DNA from: Miscanthus floridulus
Taxonomy: Eukaryota > Streptophyta > Magnoliopsida > Poales > Poaceae
Assembly (NCBI RefSeq): GCF_019320115.1
Contig: NC_089582.1
Location: forward strand, 122,041,259-122,105,258
DNA: 64,000 bases
Reading direction: 5' to 3'
In this document: in pieces, positions 22,216 to 34,429 of the stretch
How positions within the stretch are numbered: the stretch's first letter is position 1
Layout: each line of letters opens with the position of its first letter
The notes under the pieces: model-generated
Told to the model about the DNA's origin: nothing
Database searches by the model: none
What the model saw: only the letters and a program-made list of their open reading frames with translations
Position numbers and translations under genes: made by a program

Positions 22216-25110
22216 CCAGCATATTCTTGAGACGATGCTAAAGCTGTGTGTTAGCGTTAACTAGGAGTATATAGAGACAGAGGGACAGAGCACGATATTA
22301 TTTTTGGAGGGGTGGGAAATTACAAACAGCACACGGCTACTAGTAGCTGGTTCGCCATTTTGTTTGCTTACAAGAAACGACAAAAACTCCAGGCTTAGAT
22401 AAAACGAATTAATATTGCTGACATGGACCTTGGTGCCTCAGCCCCAGCGTGTATATAAGGCTTGGTGCTGCATGTAACATTGCTCCTTTCGCCTGGCACT
22501 TAGGTTTCTCAAACAAGCATTGTTCAGGTATTTTCCAAGACGCGTGGGCCGCCATGATTTCCCAGCTCCTATATATACAGGCTCCGCCCGCCATGATTTG
22601 TTTATGTGGAAATTTATTTGTATTTTTCTGTTGGCACGCAAACACGGATACGGACGAGTCGGACTGAAATTCTTTCACAGTGTTCCTTGTCCGGGAATCA
22701 TTTCCTATTTATCAGCAGTACATATATTCTGCACATAGCCATATAGAATGGTACAAATGCCTGCGGCGTTGCAGTAAGAAAGCAGCATGCTGCAAGCATA
22801 TGATAATGGTATCTCCAACAACAGACAATGCGTTCGACTGGTCTACTATCGGATTGTTTCCGCTTATTTTAGCTTATTCTCTCTCACAGAACACCATTGA
22901 ATCATCCAGAACCATCCAAAATTCACTGTTGAGGCCACCAGCCGAACGCCATGAGAGACTCTAAACAGAACTTTTACCCCTATATTTTAGGACTATCCTA
23001 GAGGCAAAAGAAACTCACTCCAATAAAACCCTCAAATCTTCCTTCCTAGTCCCGTCTCTCAGGGTGCATATAGTTTTCCTCCGCCCCCAACTTTTTTTTT
23101 CTGGTCCTGACTCTCTCCTATGCTGCCACCCTACTCTCTCCCACCGTGCCACCACCTACAACCATCCATCTCCATGTCCATGAAGTTGAGGAAAGAAGCG
23201 GTGTCGTCCTACTCCTTCCTGCCGTGCCGCCACCCGCAACCCTCCATCCTACGTATCCATCCAACTAGAGGGAGAAGCTCGTCGAATTCGGATCCAAGGC
23301 TGCTGGCGCCGCCCTCTCCCCATCCAACGCCTCATTGGGCGGCAGGTTGAGCCCAAACCATGTTTGGATGTGTCGGTGTATAGTAGATGCGTCCCAGCAG
23401 CTTGTCGACGAGGGAGGCGAAGAAGAGCTGTCGCAGACGTGTCCGCGTCCGCTAAGAACCCCATGCCGGCGCGCGGGCACCACGACGGTGTGGATGGCCA
23501 TGATGAAGCGGAGGTATGGTGACCACGGAGGCGGAGTACGAGGGCTCGATGCAACCTGTCAAAGGGGGGGGGGGATTCGAGTGCGTTTGGTCGGAGAGCG
23601 AGATAAAATAGAATGGTTCTATCATTAATTTAGGGATGATATGGTTTCTATTCTTCTGTTTGATTGAAAGGATGGAACATGTTTGGTCGGAGGGATAGAT
23701 TGATAGCGATGAATGTAATAACAGATCTGTTAAGTCACCGTAGATGTGGGTGCCCTATGTCATTGAAATTTCCTATCCGGTCTTCTTCCTCCACCCCACG
23801 ACAACGAACTGCCGCCCGCGCGGATACCCGTCTCCGCGAGGACCGCGACTCCGTCCACGCCACCGCTCGCCCATGGCCGCCTCCGCCTCCGGCCACGCCG
23901 CTCCGGCCATATATCTCCGCTCGCCGACCGTCTTCGGCCACCCCAAGCTCGCCCAGATCCAATCGAGTTGTACTGCTCCGGCCATCTCCGCTTGCCGGCC
24001 ATCTCTACTCGCCCAAATCCTACCGTGGCGCGTGCGGCTACGCTTGCCCCGGCCTCGAGTCCAGTGATCCTCCGCCCATCCATGGCTGCGGCTCCACCCG
24101 CCAGCTCGCTCGGTCCGCTCCTCCTCCTTAGGCACGCACAAGAGGGAGACAGCGTGAGCGCCGTCCGAGTGGAGCGAGTTCGTTCGGCCAAATTTTTGGG
24201 ACAGGCTCACTCCGAATCTCAGCGAATATTCCATGTATGAGAGCGGCTCCATCCCTTCGTTCATCAACCAAACGCTGGTAGGAATGGAACCGCTCCATCC
24301 CATCCCTACTCATCCCTCAAACCAAACGCTGTCAAGTTCGGATTGCCACGCCATGCCGCCATCTCTTCTCTTCTCTACAACTAAAAAATCCATAAGAGAA
24401 TCGTTGATCCGTCGTGCGAAAACCGCACGCTCCTTCGCCTTCACCCTGCATGCGATCCCCCCACCCCCACACGCATGATTGCCGCCCACACACGAATCTC
24501 GCCCACGCTCCCTCCGACCCCAGCTCCTGCTCCCTGCAATCCCCTCAGACCCGCCGCCGCCTCCACCCCCGCTCCTGGCGGGCATCCTCCGGCTCCGGCG
24601 CGGCGCGGAGACCGCCTCCACCCCCGCTCCTGTCCTCCCCCGGTAGAATCATTCTCGCGAACCAAAAGGAAACCTCGCGCCACGCCGCCATCGCTCGCGC
24701 ACTCGCTCCACGCGCGGCCGGCTGCCGTCCTCCGCATCCGCCGATCCCCATCGTCACCTAGAGTCTAGAGCCGTCCTCGCCGTCGCACGTGCCTCGGCCA
24801 CCGTCATCGAACCAAGCGCGGGCACTGTCATCCTCGTCCGCCGCCCCCGACGTCTCCCTCACCCTCAGGGTCCTGCACTGTCTTCGCCGTCGCGGGCGCC
24901 ACCATCGTCCTCACTGGCCGATCCCTTCTCTCTCGGCGCTGCAGAGCCCAACGAAGACGGGGAGACGCCGCTCGTCGCCGCAGCAACAGGTTAGTCGAGA
25001 TCCACGACGACCATTCTCCCTCACTCAACTAGATCCATCTCCACTATCGTCCAGCGGGCCGCCGATCCACCTCTGCCTGTCCGACGGTTGCATCACCAGC
25101 CAAAAACTGC
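22216..25110. other. Gene-poor region, GC-rich first-exon-like blocks
   Basis: No recognisable protein. 22440-22450 has a TATATAA-like box, but no gene follows it. 23780-25000 is GC-rich, with long open frames on both strands that show no domain and look compositional. A GT donor-like site (CAGCAACAG then GTTAGTCG) lies near 24988. Confidence 0.4.
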
Positions 25111-25113
25111 AGG

Positions 25114-25228
25114 TTTGTTCTTGTGATTGCTGAATGGATCATTCTAATGACTGCAGGTGTTTGTTCTTGTGATTGCTGAATGGATCATTCTAATGACTGC
25201 AGGTGTTTGTTCTTGTGATTGCTGAACC
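25114..25228 (+). repeat. 46-bp tandem repeat, about 2.5 copies, containing a splice-acceptor-like sequence
   Basis: The unit begins TTTGTTCTTGTGATTGCTGA and ends CTAATGACTGCAGGTG. Copies start at 25114, 25160 and 25206. Each complete unit ends in a branch-point-like CTAAT and a TGCAG acceptor-like site. The copies look identical over the shared length. Confidence 0.85.
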
Positions 25229-25291
25229 TTTCCACTGAGTTCGACAGGAATAATCTGGTCAAGGTTCTAATATGTGGAGTTTTGCAATAAA

Positions 25292-25390
25292 GTCATAGCC
25301 GTAAACCATCCCAAATCCACCTTGATCAATCTCTTGCTCAGTAGAGAAATTAAGTGATAAATCAAGAGTTGTTGGCTCTGCACTTTCATC
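25292..25390 (-). pseudogene. Receptor-like kinase fragment (glycine-rich loop)
   Basis: Minus-strand reading gives DESAEPTTLDLSL and then EIDQGGFGMVYG. This resembles the start of a plant receptor-like kinase domain, where DESAEPT is often followed shortly by I-G-x-G-G-F-G-x-V-Y. The first glycine of the loop is Asp here, and helix sequence between the two blocks is missing. Only about 33 codons are recognisable; no other kinase motif was found nearby. Confidence 0.55.
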
Positions 25391-25399
25391 CCGTAATAT

Positions 25400-27400
25400 G
25401 CTTACCAACATATGATGTTTACTATATTCATCTGTCAATTATTGGAAACAATAGTTATATATTTGGAATACCATCAAAGGAAATTTGATACAAAAAAGTT
25501 TCATGCATAGAAATTTTACAGAACAGGTGTGCTGGATTGAACAGTGACTTTTAAAAACCTTATCTGACATGCCCTAAAATACACCTTTACTAACCACAGC
25601 ACAAGTGAATGATGTTCAGCCTAAGACGTGACTCTTCTGTCAAATTTATAGCAGAGTTTAAATAATAATCAGATTCAAGCAAAAACAAAATGGATATACT
25701 AAAACTGACATTTATGTGCTCTGTAATATGCCACTCCTCTGCATGAGTTCTGGTGATATGAAGTCCTGGAAGCTGGTGGAAGATCGAGTTCTCTAGATAA
25801 CCTGGAAAAAAATAATGGTCTTAGTTTTTTAAGGCATTTTGACACATGACAAGAAATTTAACCGTGTTTTTAAATAAAAGGTGTGTGGTCAATTTTGTGA
25901 CCCTTAGTTGATGAATATTGATCTGCACCAATTATTAATCATGCGGCCACCTCTTGTCGCCGGTATTTCATTGACTCACTGCACTATCAGATCTGTAAAC
26001 CCCTAAAAACAGATAAAAAAACTAACACGGCCCCCAACCAACTACCATCGGCCTATTCTGATTTCTGATCCAGTAACCTACAAATCTACAATGGAATCAT
26101 CATGAACCCTGAAACCTAAACTTGGTAAATGGAGTTTGGCTGGAAAGCTACTTCCATCAGTGGAGCATAGTTACAGATTTGATTGGTCGCAAATGAGCTA
26201 AATATTGTGTTTCAGAGAGGGGCTGGGATCGCAACACCGACATTTAGATCTATATGCAGATCTGAAAGACTCAACTGATTTGACAAACTTGGGCGTGTGA
26301 TTAGGGCATCTCTATTGGCTTACAAAGCTACTACCATAGGTGAAATCAGCAAGGTTAAGGTAGGATGATACAATTCATAAAAATACGAGTAGGACCCTGC
26401 AGGATATGGTCACTTTGGTTTAGTATGTATAATTTTGAAAGCTGATTCCTTTCCTATGCGTGACTATTTTGAATCCAGTGAGCTGTTATTGTCAAATATT
26501 TTGCAAGGCGGCGCGGGCGGTGTTGCGCGGACGGCGCGGGCGCGGATCCTCGCCACGGCAGCGGCGCTCGGCCCCTACAGTTTGTGCCTTGCCACGCGGC
26601 CACGCCGTACCTGCGGAACCAGCACACACTGACGAATTTGTAGTGCAGATCAGAAGATTAGGCAGCACAAGACAAAGTCGGGCAATTTCGAGAGGTTGTG
26701 CAGTTGCAGTGTTGCACTACAGAGAAACGTTATTGCCTCCCCCTGTGTGCAGACTTCATGACGGCAATGGCTCAACTCTTCCTCGGTGCACTGAGAATTA
26801 ACATTATTTCACCCTCTTCCTTGTGCACCGAGCGAAGGGCCTCTTGTAGGAAAGACGGCGGTTTCTGTTAACCACTTCATCTCAACATAAACCCTCCTAA
26901 TCGGTAATAGTAATTGGGATTAAGTAACTTATTACATGCCTCCGAAAGATTGAATCAACGGATCTAGAAGTTGACGAATTTACCACAGACGCCTTGTTAT
27001 CGGCGGACATGTCATCTACCACAAAAAGAATAACGTCGTTAAATCCTGTCTCCAAAAAACTGAATCAGTAGAGATCTCGAAGTCGATAAAGTCACAATAG
27101 ACGCGTCGTTGTCTATGTCGCATACGAATGAAAAAAAACAATGCCATTATAAATGTAGAAAATGCGGGCACATGTGTGAAGTCGAGAACATGGCTGTTGA
27201 CAATAATAACAAAAGGTTGCATATGACAAAAGGGTTACACCGAATATTGTTTTGTTGGTCACAACTCATGAGTCATGTGATACATGCTCATGTAAATTGT
27301 TGCGATATTGAAGTCTGATCCAAAAGTGATTACTTGAATCTACCTAGGCGATGGTAATATGAGATCACATAACACACCAGAGACTCGAGATATGGTAACA
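25400..27400. other. No gene recognised
   Basis: AT-rich sequence with only short frames. 26500-26600 is a GC-rich island without a domain. Nothing supports a gene. Confidence 0.4.
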
Positions 27401-27409
27401 AGGTTTGAC

Positions 27410-28110
27410 CGAAGTCTACATCCTTAGAGCATGGTTATGGGTGCTCCTCCTCGAAACCGCGACTCTGGCCGCCCTGGGGCGCTGGCCAATGCCATTAACA
27501 CCCCCCGTGAGCCTGTTGCTATGTGGTCGTGTTGCCTCTCACCTTCTTTTGTTACAAGTGCATCCCTCTCCGTTTTATAGAGAAGGTCAGGTTACAAGTG
27601 CCTAACACTTAGCTCTACCTAACCCTCTACTGATAATTACAACATAAGTCCAGTGTAACCCATTTAATAAAAAATATTTGACACATTTTCCAACAATCTC
27701 CACCTTGACGAATATTAGTGAACTTGAAGGTTGTCATGCGGAACCACCATGAACTCTGGACTTGAGTTGATGACTTTGCCGCTTCATGAAGAGCAACCCG
27801 ATGAGTTTGACTTGACATCAAACTTGCTGCCTCAGGAAGCTTCGCTATCCTTGAAACTACATCACTGGTAACTCCACCTCCAACAATGCATCCATCCTTG
27901 CAACTAGTACAACTGCAATGCCATCCCCTCTACTGTCTAGAAAAGATTCCTCTCAATGTCTCAGTCACCCAGAAATATTGCAATATTAGCACTTGCCTCC
28001 ATCTTCCTTGGACAGTCCTTCACATGTCCCCAATCTCTGCACTCGAAGCATTGCACCTTCTTCTCTTGCTCTTGGTCTCCACCTCCCCCCTATTGAAAGC
28101 CCTAGTTTGA
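27410..28110 (-). mobile_element. Copia-like retrotransposon remnant, minus strand
   Basis: On the minus strand, 28070-27975 reads KVQCFECRDWGHVKDCPRKM, a gag zinc knuckle lacking one residue between His and the last Cys. Downstream, a polypurine-like CAAGGTGGAGAT (about 27707-27696) precedes TGTTGGAAAA at 27695, a typical copia LTR start, with a TATAAAACGG box near 27580. The interval between gag and LTR is far too short for pol, so most of the element is deleted. The LTR far end is not defined. Confidence 0.5.
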
Positions 28111-28356
28111 TTTTGGTAACTCAGACAACTAATGGACTAACCTAGGTTGGGTTCACACTGAGGTGATAAGCAAGGCTTGGAGATGGATGAAGGTTGCAGC
28201 CAAGATCTTATGCAAATGAAGTATAGCCGAGGATGAAGGTTGCAGCTAGAAAAGTCAAATTTTCATTCCTGCTACATTGCAAAATTACAACATGCAGTGG
28301 CAGGGCATGCCAAAGAACCAAAATAGTACAAGAAAACAGACATGAACATTTCACGA

Positions 28357-28420
28357 GTGACCTTGACGATGAGGCTGAGATGGAGGCGTGGCCCGTGCTC
28401 AAGCGACTCGACGCGGCAGA
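28357..28420 (-). pseudogene. Duplicated fragment of MAM33-like exon 2
   Basis: About 62 bp roughly 90% identical to part of exon 2 of the gene at 19606-20508 (its 20006-20068 region). On the minus strand it encodes VESLEHGPRLHLSLIVKVTR against VESLERGPRLHLSLIVEVTR. Flanking sequence does not continue the gene on either side. Confidence 0.8.
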
Positions 28421-28587
28421 ACGGAAGTGGAGCGCGTGGGCAACCAGTGCGGCCGCCGAGGGCCCAAGACAAATGGGCCTATCAGCATATATGTAATTAG
28501 TAGATATATTATGCAGATTTGATTTGGAGGCACAACAATTAGCCTAGTTCATTGTCGGCTGTTTCTATTCTCATACGTACTACGCTC

Positions 28588-28591
<4 letters not shown>

Positions 28592-28638
<47 letters not shown>
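28592..28638. repeat. (AG)n microsatellite
   Basis: Uninterrupted AG dinucleotide run of about 23 units. It creates artificial open frames (RERERER) on one strand. Confidence 0.95.
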
Positions 28639-28639
<1 letters not shown>

Positions 28640-29159
28640 GCGTTGCGTCACGCTCCGGGCGTGATCTTGAGCCGGGAGTGGCCAACACGGCCTCTCGCGA
28701 GGGCAAGGAGACAGGGCTCGGAGCCCGTAACTCTGTTCGTGTGTTAGGCTCTGAGTTCCCGTCAGAGTCTGGAGAAAGATTCCCCTCGTCATCTTGAGTG
28801 AACGGCTGGTCGGGGCAACGCCATGGAGCGCGCGGTTCCCGGCCTTCCTTGGTCGGCCAGGGTTGCCCAACGCAAGATGATGAAAGCGTGTATGACTCTC
28901 ATGTACGCTAACCGATAAGAGTTAGAGCCAAGCTGCATGCAGCGAGGAGGCAAGAGGACGAGCTGCCCCTGGTGCTGGACGTGTGATTTATTCAAGCGTC
29001 GAATTTTTCTCCGACATTCTTGACTGATATGATCTCAATCATTTTTTGAATTTATATAGTCTCAAAAATTTTATTTTCTCTCTAAACCTAGTTCTAGCTC
29101 CATCATCGACCATGTTCCGTCTCAAGCAACACCTGCATGCACATGAACAAACATTCAAC

Positions 29160-29194
29160 CGCGCGCGCGCACACACACACACATATATATATAC

Positions 29195-29237
<43 letters not shown>

Positions 29238-29238
29238 T
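29160..29238. repeat. (GC)n(AC)n(AT)n compound microsatellite
   Basis: CGCGCG, then ACACAC, then a long AT run interrupted by single C bases. Confidence 0.95.
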
Positions 29239-29482
29239 GTCACTCTATGCCATAATTTCATTCATTTTTACAATGCTAATTTCATTTCAAACCAAATTTT
29301 CATCACACGATCTCGCACTTTTTCTGGTCTGAACTTGACATTTCACTTGCATGATCGAGAAGGTTTACTTATATCTCTCTCCTGCCTGTTGAAATCTCAT
29401 AACGTAGGTGCACGCAACGAAAGTCCGCGCATAGTTCAATTTAGCAGGCCCAAAGATATAGATATATAGCTAGCTAGCTTAG

Positions 29483-29788
29483 CTAGTACGTGGTCGTTGC
29501 GCAGATGCGTATAGCAACCGAAGCAGCCGCCGCCGCCATGCCGGCGGAGACGAGAAGCTTCTCCAACGTGACCATCATGCCATGGCCGAGAGGGAGAACG
29601 CCCACGGCTCGGGCGCCACCATCAGGAGGAGCCATCCTGACGAAGATCGTGAGGACGGCCAGACAGACAGCGACCCCCATGAAGGCGGCGGCAGTAGCTC
29701 CTGCGGGGGTGCTCGGGGGTGGCTCGGCGGGGAAGCAGAAGGCGAGCTCGAGAATTGATCCGCTAACGGCGAGGTACAAGTCCGCCAT
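29483..29788 (-). CDS. Small membrane protein, 101 residues, unknown function
   Basis: Single-exon minus-strand frame with a plausible promoter: TATATATACG at 29861-29870 lies about 75-80 bp upstream of the ATG. The product has an N-terminal hydrophobic stretch (LYLAVSGSILELAFCF), a Pro-rich turn (PAEPPPSTPAGA) and two further hydrophobic segments (AFMGVAVCLAVLTIFV, and LVSAGMAAAAASVAI near the C-terminus), so about three membrane passes. I do not recognise the family; short Ala-rich membrane proteins of this kind are common in grasses. Support is the box placement and coherent hydrophobic pattern. Confidence 0.6.
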   Translation of the reverse strand: MADLYLAVSGSILELAFCFPAEPPPSTPAGATAAAFMGVAVCLAVLTIFVRMAPPDGGARAVGVLPLGHGMMVTLEKLLVSAGMAAAAASVAIRICATTTY

Positions 29789-29862
29789 TGCTTGGTGCAG
29801 CTACTTCTATATTTGCCGTTGATCGATGCCGGTGAATGGAATGGTGATGACCGGGGCGGGCG

Positions 29863-29870
29863 TATATATA
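29863..29870 (-). promoter_or_regulatory. TATA box of the small membrane protein gene
   Basis: TATATATA on the minus strand, about 75 bp upstream of the ATG at 29788, in an otherwise GC-rich stretch. Confidence 0.55.
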
Positions 29871-29899
29871 GCCCAGCTTGTTGTCGGAAACTAGACTGC

Positions 29900-32858
29900 G
29901 ACGTTCTCCTCTCGACCAATCAGCTATATATTGTGGGTTTGTCAATTGTCATGTTGCATTGGTAGGATAGACGAGAGGGCACGAGGCAGTCTTTGTGCGG
30001 AGAAGGACGTACTACATTGCATTGCTATGCTCTGTGATAGATGCATTTTTCTTATTCTAGATTGCGTAAGACATGATTGGTCTATCAGTTTTTGGAACCT
30101 TCCTATAATATACTCCTATTTGTTAGAGTAGTATAGTACTGAGAGAGTTAAAAGGTATCCGTGAGTAGTGGTGAGCACTAGACGACTAATTATTTTTATT
30201 TTTTTCGCACTGGTTTTTTTAAATGGCCAACGGTTTACTACGTTCCCTTGTTTATTATTATAGTACTAGCTATAAAACTGAGACTAATATATAGGTTTGT
30301 CGGGGTTATATACTTGCCAATACTATTGAGAAAGCTAGAAGCTTTATAGTAACAGAACTGTTGGATCGATCTCCACTACTAAAAATACTACCATTAATAA
30401 TATGTACTAAAAGCTGTAGGATACTTGTAAGAGAACTTCTTAGGAAATATGGAAACCTTTTTTTTGTTGTGTACGATGGAACCTGGCTGGAGCGCTATAT
30501 ATAATCTGGTTCAGGCCGCCCGTGATACACGATGCTCGCAGTGGCAGGCTACTGGTTGCTTTCAGCAGAATGAGCTTACAACGCTACAAGTCGAGGGGGA
30601 GCATAATATATATGCATATATGTATATGTATTGAACTGACATGTCCTACGTTTGTCAGTTTCGGTGATCTCCGGTTCTCTCCACTACGGGCCAGATTTTG
30701 AAATGCCGTGTACAGCCTACAGTGGGCACGTTCCATCGATTGGCTCCGACACGGTGCATATGGGTCGACGAAGCAGAATTCATCAAAGAACAGTGAGAAG
30801 CGCGACCGAACGAGATACACATTACACGGCACAGTGGGGTCTGGGGATTAGTAGTACTCGATCTGTCGTGTGCAGTGCAGCGACGCGCCGACGCCTCGGG
30901 ATGGCTGGTTCCATTCCACTCGAACGCTCTACTAACAGCCAACGCAGCAGAGGAAGACGTCCATGCACTGACATGGACACCTCCATTCGCCAATCACTCT
31001 GTGTTTCTGACCTAAAACACCTTAGCCGAGTTACAGAGCACCCGAAGGATGATGCTAGGCACTCCGGACACCATATGTGTGTGCCTGGCTAGTAGACAGT
31101 GTAGAGGCCCGGCCGGAACCTGTAACGCGTACCGACGCATACTAGAACGCAGCATATATATCCCTAGCTTGACACCTCAGTGCATACCTCAGCTAGCATG
31201 GGAACCTCCAAGCATCGCGAGAAGAACCCAATGCATTCAAACAAGACATGTGATTTGTTTAGAATTAGATTTCCATCGAAGCCAGCGGCGAGATTTCTCC
31301 AAGGAGTTAGTAGATAGTTTACCGCCGCCCAAGCGCAGTCTCTCCACGCCTTCCATCGGGTTTCTCGTGGAAAAACAGCAGCCTATCTATTTACCCCATC
31401 TGTCCAACAAAAAAAATCTAAACTTCTAGAGTTGTCCTATGTCAAACTATTTTAAGTTTAGTCATATTAATGTCACTACATAAATCATAGACATTTTTTT
31501 CACTAGATAAATCATAGAATATTTCCTTTTTTATAGTGATTCTAAAAATTAACTTAGTTTGGAATGGAGAGAATAATTAAGAGTATTATTATCTTATTTA
31601 CAAAAGCACTAAAAGAAGCCACTACGTTTGCTAACAAAGTCTAAAAATTATGATCTTTTAATATATTCTATCTATATATATCTTACTCTTAGAGCATTTC
31701 TAAATCTTTATTTTTTTTGAATGAAAGAGCATTTCTAAATCTCACTCTGTAAATCATCATTTGAAGAGTCATTTGCATAAGAGTCGTTTTCTATATCTTT
31801 CCACTCTCTAACAGTTTTTCTATATCTCATACACACTCTAGAGAGTCATTCTCGTCTTCTATTTTTGGTTAGCAAAAAAATCTGGAATATAAGATGGCTA
31901 TATTTGGATAACTATTTAGAAAAGCTGTTGGAGGGTAGCTTTTCACCAAAATCTCTATTCCTAGTATTTAGGAAGGATATAGAGAGTCTCTTGTAGATGC
32001 TCATGATCATGTGATGAGCTAGTCAATTGTAAATCAGTGATATATATTTGAGCTACTAAGATCGTCTTTATTTAGACATCTTAACAAATCCTACGATAGT
32101 TGCTAGATACAACACGAGCCACCGCCTAGGATCAGGAAAACGCCGCCTGCCGCTCCCAGGTCCTCGCCCGTCGCGCGCCTCCCACCTAGGGCACCTCTTA
32201 TTCTTCCTCTCTGGTGCTTCTGCTGAAGGTAAGAAGGAGAGGAGACCTATCTCTCTTTTTTTGCAGTTTTATGTCTAGTTTGTCTACGGTTTAGACAAAT
32301 AAATCTACCAACGAAATTAGATGATTTTTGATCGGGGCCGTGTTTCCTACGATGACTTCGGTGATTGCCACGACGAGATCGCCGTTGCAGGCATCGATTT
32401 TATTAGCAGGTGGCCAATTTGCGACCTTTATCTACAGGGGGAGGGGGTGCTTCTGGGAGCCACCTACGAGGACAACAACTCCGCATCATCGATCCCATCG
32501 TTGATATGATAGTCGCGGAGAGGAATTCAATGTCTCAAGGTGATGAATCTGCATCCTATGTCGTACCCGACGATGGAACTGCCGATTTTCTTGCGGCATG
32601 TCTAATGTTGTGGATGGGTCATTGGATTTGGCATAAGGACTACACTTTGGCTCCGACGTTCGAGGGACCATTGAGGAAGAAGTAGATGAAAGAATCTGGA
32701 TATAATATTATGTATTTTGAATTTCAAATTTTTCTGTGTAATTTGGGAATGTATTGTGCCAAGATTTGTGTGTTGTAAAAAAATCCGCTCGCCTGTCCCA
32801 CGTCAAAGAACAAGTCTAAGATCTGGTCCAGTCTCACATGGGCTATGGTGCCGCAATG
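29900..32858. other. No gene recognised; possible degraded MITE
   Basis: AT-rich. 31390-31580 resembles a heavily degraded Stowaway MITE (ends CCCATCTGTCCAAC and GGAATGGAGAGAATA). Frames such as 32410-32685 and 30652-31092 show no domain and no gene context. Confidence 0.35.
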
Positions 32859-33671
32859 CAGTGGCGGACCCAGGATTCATTCACGACTAGAGCCAAATTT
32901 CAAAGGTGAAATACCAATCGCTGCACTAGTCTATATGACTATATATATGTGTGTGTTATACTGGCCGAGAACAACATGATGCTAAAGTTCTAGTCCTCTT
33001 CATCTTCTAAACAAATTAAGAAATCTATAAAATTATATTCTAATTGGAATCAAAAGTTCAAACTCTACATAGAAATGACAAAATTGAAATTGTAAACCTA
33101 GAAGTTAGAATCAAAATCAGCAGAGAATTGAAATAAAGAGAAGAAATGCCTTCACTCTTCCTATTCCAGAGTTCCTGCTCTGCCAGAGCAGGGCTCCGGC
33201 CGGCGAGCGATGGCGTAGCGAAATTAGAAACCGGAAATTTGGAATCAAAATCGGTTTCAGATCTAAATCTAACAAGGGAAGCTTGCTCAGTTACTCTGCT
33301 CGCATGCAAGGAAGGAGCCGGGCAGTGAGCGGGCGGCCGGCACCGTCGCAGAGCGCAGAGCGGAGGGGGCAAGGCCATGGAATCGGAGCGCGGAGCAGAT
33401 GGCTGGAGGGGGTGACGGGCAATGGGCGACGGCAGCGGGCGGTGCAGCGTGGGTGACAGGCGGCGGTGGCAGTCATGAGTCTCGCGAAGCGAGCAAGCTA
33501 CGGAGCGAGAAGGGAAACCCCGAGCGGCTCTAGTGCTCTGTTGTGCTACTCTGTTGCCTGGCCTGCTTGGGTTGGGTTGTTTAATGGGCTAAAAACTGAA
33601 GACCTGCACTTGTTACATGGGCCACGACTAGGGCCATGGCTTGGGCTGCCCTAGTGCTGGGTCCGCCTATG
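32859..33671. mobile_element. Non-autonomous hAT-like element
   Basis: An 813-bp element. The left end CAGTGGCGGACCCAGG pairs with the right end GCTGGGTCCGCCTATG. The 8-bp flanks are CCGCAATG (32851-32858) and CCGCTATG (33672-33679), a target duplication with one mismatch. The interior has no transposase. Confidence 0.75.
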
Positions 33672-33728
33672 CCGCTATGTATGGGTGCGACATAGGTTCG
33701 GAGGTATTCCCGAGAATATTTCTTCTTA

Positions 33729-34002
33729 GGCCATGTTTAGGTGGCAGGAATCGGCGCCGCCTGAATTCCTGTAGACTACTGTAGCGAACTGTAGCATTTC
33801 GTTTGTATTTGGTAATAATTGTCTAATCGTTGACTAATTAGGCTCAAAACGTTCGTCTCGCAAAGTATAACCAAACTGTGCAATTAATTTTTGATTTCGT
33901 CAACATTTAGTACTCCATACATGTACCGCAAGTTTGATGTGACGGGAAATCTTCTTTTTGTATAGTGCCAAAGTTTGGAATTAAGGTGAACTAAACATGG
34001 CC
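33729..34002. mobile_element. Tourist-type (PIF/Harbinger) MITE
   Basis: A 274-bp element with terminal repeats GGCCATGTTTAG and CTAAACATGGCC and TTA on both sides (33726-33728, 34003-34005). Confidence 0.88.
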
Positions 34003-34005
34003 TTA

Positions 34006-34429
34006 TTAAGCAAAAATGGCCGGAACTATCTAGCCCGGCGGATTGAGTTTTTTTATTATTCTTTAACAGCTGCTGAACGCTTGAATGTGTGTACCCTGTT
34101 CATGGAGGTGCGGCTTCACTATCGAGCTACGGGTTGGCCCGGCATGAGAAACAGACCAGCGTGATGCCTCAGCCGAGCATCAAGCCTATGGCGGCACATG
34201 CCTGATGCGATCAAATCTGGTCGTGCTTTTTGGGGACATGCCGAGGCCGAGCCACGCAGGGCAGCCCATTTGGCCCTCTATAGACGCATGGCAGTCGGTT
34301 GGTACCGACAAGGCACTGAACTGGTGGTCGCCCTTGCATTGCTGGTCTCAAAAAAATAAAGAAAGAAAGAAAGTTAGTTCTGCAGCGAGCCTGAAACATA
34401 GTTCTGGACTGGACATGTACGATATCTTA
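34006..34429. other. 3' flank of the purine permease gene
   Basis: No coding signal. Presumed to include the 3' UTR of the minus-strand permease gene. Confidence 0.4.

Larger units (their letters stand above)
28430..29482. other. Intergenic, with microsatellites
   Basis: No gene recognised. Contains an (AG)n tract at 28592-28638 and a mixed (CA)n/(TA)n tract at 29168-29238. Confidence 0.5.

Noticed and set aside
23550..24340. Possible element with inverted GCGTTTGGT...ACCAAACGC ends
   Set aside because: Only short matches pair; arms diverge at once and no target duplication is visible.
32410..32685. 91-codon frame as a gene
   Set aside because: No domain, no promoter or splice support, isolated.
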